64,000 nt of DNA from UBA10908 sp964608965 (GTDB lineage: Bacteria > Bacillota > Clostridia > Peptostreptococcales > Anaerovoracaceae), in NCBI GenBank assembly GCA_964608965.1, contig CAZSPZ010000001.1, forward strand, positions 124,001 to 188,000. The letters run 5' to 3'. Shown piece by piece: positions 59,373 to 64,000 of the stretch; within the stretch, counting starts at the first letter, position 1; every line of letters starts with the position of its first letter. The position numbers and the translations under genes are program-made. The notes beneath the pieces are model-generated. The model had not been told where the DNA came from. It saw nothing but the letters and a program-made list of their open reading frames with translations, and did no database searches.

Positions 59373-61382
59373 ATGCAAAGAATTGAGCCTACAAATAAAA
59401 ACAGAAGCAGGCTGGTATTCCTTTTTGGGGTTGCCTGTCTTTTTTTCTTACTCCTTGCATTGCGGCTTGGCTGGCATCAGATTATCAAGGCGGACGAGTA
59501 TACGCAAATGGCGACGGATCAACAAACCAGCGACAGCACGGTGTTAGCCGTACGAGGCTCCATCTGCGATCGCAACGGCAGAGATATTGCCATAAGCGCC
59601 GCGACCAATACGATTTGGGTGCGTCCGGATTCAGTCAAGGGCAATGGGGAAACGCAAGAGGAAATAGATAAAAATTTAAAAGAAGAGGCAGGTATTCTCG
59701 CAGAATTGCTGGGTCTTACCGAAGAAGCCGTAACAGAAGTGCTTACGTCGGACAGCAAACTTTTAAGGATTGCCAAATATGTGGACACGGATATTGCCGA
59801 TCAGATCAGGGAAGCCCAACTTTCGGGCATCGAAATAACAGACGACGTAAAACGCTACTATCCGATGGGAGCTTTCGCTTGTCATTTAATCGGAAGCACG
59901 ACGGACGACAATGCAGGGCTTTCCGGGATAGAATTGGCTTATAATCGATATCTTGCGGGAATCGACGGACGTTGGATTACGAATAAAGACAATACCGGAA
60001 ACAGCCTTTCTTATGGTACCGAAAAGTATTATCAGGCGGAGGATGGCTATTCCGTGATGCTCACCATCGATGCCACGATACAGCATATCGTCGAACAGGC
60101 GCTCGTTAAGACGCAAGAAAAAACGAAAGCAGCCAGAGTGATGTGCCTGATGATGAACCCGAAGACGGGAGAAGTTTTAGCCATGGCGCAAACTCCGGAG
60201 TTTGATCCCAATAACCCCAGAGTACCTTTAGACGAAACCGAAGCAACCTATGTCCAAACCCTTCCCGCGGAAGAGCAGCTTGCTTATTGGAATAAAATGT
60301 GGAGAAACTTCTGTATAAGCGACACGTACGAACCGGGTTCCACCTTTAAATTAATCACGACCGGCATTGCGTTGGATGAAGGCGTTGTAAACCTTACAGA
60401 AACATTCCGTTGTACCGGTACTTATCCTGTAGCGGACGCTCTACTCAAATGCTGGGTATATCCATCCAACCACGGGGTGGAAACATTAGCACAAGCGGTG
60501 CAGAATTCCTGTAACCCTGTTATGATTCAGCTTGCCCAACGAATAGGGTTGGAAAAATATTATGCGGGACTGGATAATTTCGGTTTAACGGGAAGAACCG
60601 GAATCGATTTTCCCGGAGAGGGGTTCAATATCCTTCAGCGAAAAGAAACAGCAGGCCCTGTCGGCCTTGCCACGATGGCTTACGGACATGGTATCGCCGT
60701 TACTCCCATCAGTCTTTTGACCGCCGTTTGCGCTTATGCCAACGAGGGTCTGCTGATGCAACCCAGATTAGTAAAAGCGCTTCTGGATTCAGACGGAAAC
60801 GTAGTGGAAGAGTTTGCACCTGAAATCACACGCAGGTCTGTTTCCGCCCAAACATCTGCGGATGTTCTGGCTATTATGGAATCTGTTGTCGTAAGCGGAG
60901 GATCGGGAACCGCAAAAATAGCCGGTTACCGTATCGGCGGCAAAACCGGAACCGCCAATAAGCCCAAAGGCGGTGGCTATTCCAAAACGGATGTGTATGG
61001 CTCATTTATAGGCGTCGCTCCGCTTGATGATCCTCAAATCGCCATACTTGTCATTGTCGATACACCAAAAGGTGTTTTATACGGAAGCCAGACTGCCGCG
61101 CCGGCAGGAAAGCTTATATTGCAAGATGTTCTCCGGTACATGGATATTCAACCCAACTATACCGAGGCCGAAAAAGCGGCTTTACGATCCGGAAAAGCAA
61201 CCGTTCCGGATGTCGTGAATCAAAGTATGGACGATGCCATCGGTATACTCGGAGGACAGTCCCTCAGCTACATGATCGCGCCCGAAACCGACCGATACGA
61301 AGATCTTATCGTCGTGGATCAATATCCGCGTAGCGGAGCGCAAGTTGATGCAAATTCTAAAGTAACCTTATATTACGAATAA
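59373..61382 (+). CDS. ftsI: Class B penicillin-binding protein with PASTA domain (FtsI/SpoVD type)
   Basis: 669 residues. One N-terminal membrane helix (about 13-32), dimerisation domain with RGSICDRNGRDIA (about 61-73), and a transpeptidase domain with active-site Ser323 in STFK, SCN (379-381) and KTG (523-525). The last ~65 residues (about 603-669) form one PASTA domain (VPDVVNQSMDDAIGILG). FtsI crosslinks septal peptidoglycan; SpoVD, its sporulation paralogue, also has a C-terminal PASTA. Only one such gene is present here, and it may serve the vegetative role. Weak ribosome-binding site; the TATAAATG at the start hints at a promoter overlapping the ATG. Confidence 0.9.
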   Translation: MQRIEPTNKNRSRLVFLFGVACLFFLLLALRLGWHQIIKADEYTQMATDQQTSDSTVLAVRGSICDRNGRDIAISAATNTIWVRPDSVKGNGETQEEIDKNLKEEAGILAELLGLTEEAVTEVLTSDSKLLRIAKYVDTDIADQIREAQLSGIEITDDVKRYYPMGAFACHLIGSTTDDNAGLSGIELAYNRYLAGIDGRWITNKDNTGNSLSYGTEKYYQAEDGYSVMLTIDATIQHIVEQALVKTQEKTKAARVMCLMMNPKTGEVLAMAQTPEFDPNNPRVPLDETEATYVQTLPAEEQLAYWNKMWRNFCISDTYEPGSTFKLITTGIALDEGVVNLTETFRCTGTYPVADALLKCWVYPSNHGVETLAQAVQNSCNPVMIQLAQRIGLEKYYAGLDNFGLTGRTGIDFPGEGFNILQRKETAGPVGLATMAYGHGIAVTPISLLTAVCAYANEGLLMQPRLVKALLDSDGNVVEEFAPEITRRSVSAQTSADVLAIMESVVVSGGSGTAKIAGYRIGGKTGTANKPKGGGYSKTDVYGSFIGVAPLDDPQIAILVIVDTPKGVLYGSQTAAPAGKLILQDVLRYMDIQPNYTEAEKAALRSGKATVPDVVNQSMDDAIGILGGQSLSYMIAPETDRYEDLIVVDQYPRSGAQVDANSKVTLYYE

Positions 61383-61396
61383 GCGGAGGAAGCACC

Positions 61397-62815
61397 ATGA
61401 AATCTACTGATGTTCAGTTCATCGCAAAATCCTGCCACGGACGATTGATGGGAAACGACGACGCTTTCGTATTCAACGTCAAAATCGATTCGCGTAGCCT
61501 CTTAACCGGCGATATGTTTGTTGCGATCATCGGGGAAAATAAGAACGGTCACGACTTTGCAGCGAGCGCTTATGATGCCGGCTGCAGAGTTTTCCTGTTG
61601 TCAGAAGAATGGTGTGCGGGAACGTTGATAGAAACAGACCCGTCGGTCTGCGTGATCCTGGTCGAAGATACCGCGATAGCGCTGCGCCAGTTTGCGAGCG
61701 AGTATTTGTCTCAGTTCAGGCTGCACCGCCTGGCCGTTACAGGCAGCGTTGGAAAAACGACGACAAAAGAAATGCTTGCCAAAGTTCTTTCTTCTAAGTA
61801 CAACACAGTGCATACGCAGGGTAATCTTAATACGCACCTCGGTTTATGTCTTACTGCTTTCCTTGCGGACGAAAATACGGAAGCTGTCGTATTTGAAATG
61901 GGTATGGATCGAAGCGGGGAAATCGCAGAGTATTGTAAATGGGTACTCCCGGAAATCGCGATCATCACGAATGTGGGCACCGCACATTTGGAACGGCTTG
62001 GGACCAGAGAAGCCATAGCGGCCGCAAAACTCGAAATCGTCCGAGAAATGAGCGAAAATCACGTACTCGTTTTTAATGTTGACAGCGACTATCTTTCGCT
62101 GGAGGAGGTAAGCGCCGCCGCAGGGAATCGCTGCATACTTTGTCCGGTCGGCAAATCCGAAACAGCGCGGTATCAAATTTCCGACATCGATGATTTTGGC
62201 GAGGAAGGCATTCAGTTTACGCTTCGCGAAGCACAAAACGCGACGTCGGAACGGTTGGTGCTTTCTTTACTGGGCGTCCACAACGCGATGAACGCAGCGT
62301 TGGCCGTTGCCGCCGGAAGCTTTTTGGGCATATCCATGCGCCAATCAAAGGAGGCACTCGCCATGCTTCAGAGTACGAACCGTCGTTTGGATCTGGAAGT
62401 TTTGGGCGACATACGCATGATTGACGATACATATAACGCCGGACCCGACTCGATGCGCGCAGCGCTTGACACGCTCGCAAAACTGGACGGGAAACGCAAG
62501 GTGGCTGTTCTTGCGGATATCATGGAGCTTGGGAGCTACGAAGAAGAAGGACATCTTTCCGTCGGGCGCTATGTTGCCGCTAAAGGTATTGATATATTGA
62601 TTGCAATAGGTAAGAATGCGAAGTATTATGCTAAGGGTGCTTTGGAAGCAGGCGGCAGCATAAAGGTTTCCCATTACGATACAAAAGAAGAAGCGCTGCC
62701 CAATTTGCTTTCCATTATAAGTCCCGGAGATATATTATTAATCAAAGGCTCCAATGCGACAGGCATGGCGGCTTTTGCCCAAGAACTGCGCAAAGCGAGG
62801 CAAACAGGAGAATAA
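61397..62815 (+). CDS. murF: UDP-N-acetylmuramoyl-tripeptide--D-alanyl-D-alanine ligase
   Basis: 472 residues. Mur ligase domains: N-terminal binding of the nucleotide substrate (DSRSLLTGDMFVAI), ATP loop VTGSVGKTTTKEML (about 116-129), NLNTHLGLCLTAF, FEMGMDRSGEI, and IDDTYNAGPDSMRAAL with C-terminal VLADIMELG, the MurF signature. It adds D-Ala-D-Ala to the UDP-MurNAc-tripeptide in the cytosol. GGAGG precedes the ATG at 61397. murE, usually between ftsI and murF, is absent. Confidence 0.95.
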   Translation: MKSTDVQFIAKSCHGRLMGNDDAFVFNVKIDSRSLLTGDMFVAIIGENKNGHDFAASAYDAGCRVFLLSEEWCAGTLIETDPSVCVILVEDTAIALRQFASEYLSQFRLHRLAVTGSVGKTTTKEMLAKVLSSKYNTVHTQGNLNTHLGLCLTAFLADENTEAVVFEMGMDRSGEIAEYCKWVLPEIAIITNVGTAHLERLGTREAIAAAKLEIVREMSENHVLVFNVDSDYLSLEEVSAAAGNRCILCPVGKSETARYQISDIDDFGEEGIQFTLREAQNATSERLVLSLLGVHNAMNAALAVAAGSFLGISMRQSKEALAMLQSTNRRLDLEVLGDIRMIDDTYNAGPDSMRAALDTLAKLDGKRKVAVLADIMELGSYEEEGHLSVGRYVAAKGIDILIAIGKNAKYYAKGALEAGGSIKVSHYDTKEEALPNLLSIISPGDILLIKGSNATGMAAFAQELRKARQTGE

Positions 62816-62821
62816 CAGTAT

Positions 62822-63781
62822 ATGAGCATGGAGCAAACACTCATCTGCACAGGGGTTGCTTTTGGATTATCAACGATATTTACACCGCTGATCATCCCTT
62901 TTTTAAAGCGCCTTAAGGCAGGACAAAGCATAAGAGAAGAAGGACCAAAGTCCCATTTGACAAAAGCCGGTACGCCGACAATGGGAGGAATCAGCATATT
63001 GCTTGCTGCCGTGATCGCATCGGTGGCTTTTGGCGAGCGAGGATCCGACTTATGGGTTATGATTGCTGTGTTTCTGGGTTTTGGCGCCATCGGTTTTATC
63101 GACGATTTCCTGAAGGTGGTCTATAAGCGAAACCTTGGCCTTACGGCGAAGCAAAAATTGGCCTTTCAAATCCTTATAGCTTTTTTGCTTGCAATGTACC
63201 AACGGAATGCTTCCGAATTCGGTACTTCCGTATATATTCCGATTTTTAAAATTTACGCCGACTTTGGCTGGCTCTATGTTCCTTTCCTGATTTTTGTCGT
63301 GGTTTCCATGGTGAATGCGGTGAATCTGACGGATGGGCTGGATGGTTTGGCATCCGGTGTGACTGCCATTGTAGCGGCGTGCCTTGCTTTCATCGCTTTT
63401 CAAACAGATTTTTTTGTCTCTGCAAGCTTTGCTGCAGCGATGAGCGGTGCGTGTATAGGCTTTCTTCTTTTCAACAAACATCCGGCGAAATTATTTATGG
63501 GAGATACCGGTTCTCTTGCTTTGGGCGGTGGCCTGGCCGCAGCGTCCATCCTTATGAACAAGGAACTCATCCTTCCTGTGGTTGGCGGGATTTATGTCGC
63601 GGAAGCGCTGTCAGTCATCATACAGGTCTATGTCTTTAAAACGCAGAATCAGAGACGATTTTTTCGGATGGCTCCCTTGCACCATCACTTTGAACTGGGC
63701 GGTTGGTCAGAAACGAAAGTAGTCGTTGTTTTTTACATTGTCACTCTGTTATTGAGCGCCTTTGCGCTTGTCATCCTATAG
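62822..63781 (+). CDS. mraY: Phospho-N-acetylmuramoyl-pentapeptide-transferase
   Basis: 319 residues, about ten membrane segments. MraY motifs: KAGTPTMGGISILL (about 43-56), FIDDFLKV with metal-binding Asp pair (about 96-103), NLTDGLDGLASGV (about 167-179) and FRMAPLHHHFELGGWSE with the HHH motif near the C-terminus. It attaches phospho-MurNAc-pentapeptide to undecaprenyl phosphate (lipid I). ATG at 62822, six bases after the murF stop. Confidence 0.97.
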   Translation: MSMEQTLICTGVAFGLSTIFTPLIIPFLKRLKAGQSIREEGPKSHLTKAGTPTMGGISILLAAVIASVAFGERGSDLWVMIAVFLGFGAIGFIDDFLKVVYKRNLGLTAKQKLAFQILIAFLLAMYQRNASEFGTSVYIPIFKIYADFGWLYVPFLIFVVVSMVNAVNLTDGLDGLASGVTAIVAACLAFIAFQTDFFVSASFAAAMSGACIGFLLFNKHPAKLFMGDTGSLALGGGLAAASILMNKELILPVVGGIYVAEALSVIIQVYVFKTQNQRRFFRMAPLHHHFELGGWSETKVVVVFYIVTLLLSAFALVIL

Positions 63782-63804
63782 AACATCGGAAAGAAGGAAG
63801 CATC

Positions 63805-64000
63805 ATGGCAACAATCAGCGAAAAAAGAGCCTTCGTTGTCGGGCTGGGAAAGTCGGGCCTTGCCGCAGCAAAGCTGCTGGTCTCTCAAAATATGCAAGTC
63901 AGCGCTTACGACGGAAAGCCCGAAGAAAATTTTTCGAAAGAAGAGATTGATTTACTGAAAGAACAAGGTGTGTCCTTCTTCTTTGGGTGCGATCCGGAAG
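63805..64000 (+). CDS. murD: UDP-N-acetylmuramoyl-L-alanine--D-glutamate ligase (3' partial)
   Basis: 65 codons are in the window and the frame runs off the end. It begins MATISEKRAFVVGLGKSGLA, with the nucleotide-binding VGLGKSGLAAAKLL typical of the MurD N-terminal domain. It follows mraY after 23 bases with AAGAAGGAAG as ribosome-binding site, the canonical dcw order, which supports the call. Confidence 0.85.
   Translation, partial: MATISEKRAFVVGLGKSGLAAAKLLVSQNMQVSAYDGKPEENFSKEEIDLLKEQGVSFFFGCDPE

Noticed and set aside
1..64000. tRNA, rRNA, CRISPR, insertion sequence, integrase or attachment-site signals
   Set aside because: Looked for cloverleaf T-loop motifs, repeated spacers, transposase or recombinase motifs and direct terminal repeats by eye and found none.

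Overview
The window looks like a chromosomal segment of a strictly anaerobic, low-to-mid GC Firmicute of the class Clostridia. The evidence is a tryptophan T-box leader, an iron-sensing Fur-family/rubrerythrin/superoxide reductase operon, an addA-type helicase-nuclease, a YedF-like/DUF3343 selenium-sulfur cassette, the dnaX-ybaB-recR order next to the SRP RNA, and a Gram-positive style division and cell wall (dcw) cluster opened by mraZ. An affiliation near Peptostreptococcales/Anaerovoracaceae is a guess. The ten Ns at 22688-22697 show a draft scaffold. I saw no tRNA, rRNA, CRISPR array, insertion sequence or prophage; coding density is very high.

Layout. 1-7516: the end of a TPR/copper-amine-oxidase-domain protein, a PLP trans-sulfuration-type lyase with a divergent LysR regulator, then an M20 amidohydrolase, alanine racemase and M19 dipeptidase operon. 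7588-19137: a DUF308 membrane protein with a long charged tail, two flavoproteins, gpmI, addA, a DJ-1/PfpI protein, a PHP phosphoesterase and a small P-loop kinase. 19185-25208: a PC4-like ssDNA-binding protein, an AlkA-type glycosylase, a C69 dipeptidase, and a nucleoside kinase, psuK, psuG run for pseudouridine salvage. 25222-26687: the Fur-box-controlled oxidative stress operon. 26695-29780: a Trp-specific T-box leader (specifier TGG at 26834-26836) and the trpXYZ-type ABC transporter.

29850-44362: pcrA-ligA-AIR-synthase-like operon; SRP RNA; dnaX-ybaB-recR; an N-acyl-D-amino-acid deacylase-like amidohydrolase; a beta-lactamase-fold protein without signal peptide; lgt; ychF; a DMT exporter; an ABC-F ATPase. 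44420-50835: a diaminopimelate decarboxylase-family enzyme, then two U32 peptidases flanking two short-chain dehydrogenases. 50913-52631: a YedF-like, cysteine-desulfurase-like, DUF3343 cassette. 52644-55388 (minus strand): a NYN/OST-HTH protein, rnhB and an M20 amidohydrolase. 55476-57244: a promoter, a 12-codon mini-ORF and a terminator ahead of a DUF2284 protein, then a GNAT acetyltransferase fused in frame to an Rnk-like GreA/GreB domain. 57420-64000: the dcw cluster mraZ-rsmH-ftsL-PBP-murF-mraY-murD (murD cut by the window end).

The most unusual items are the GNAT-Rnk fusion with a complete internal ribosome-binding site and ATG at the domain junction, the putative leader-peptide/terminator unit at 55476-55625, the intrinsic terminator inside the dcw cluster between ftsL and the PBP gene, and the absence of murE and addB from their usual places. 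All functional calls are from reading motifs by eye; no database search was run.
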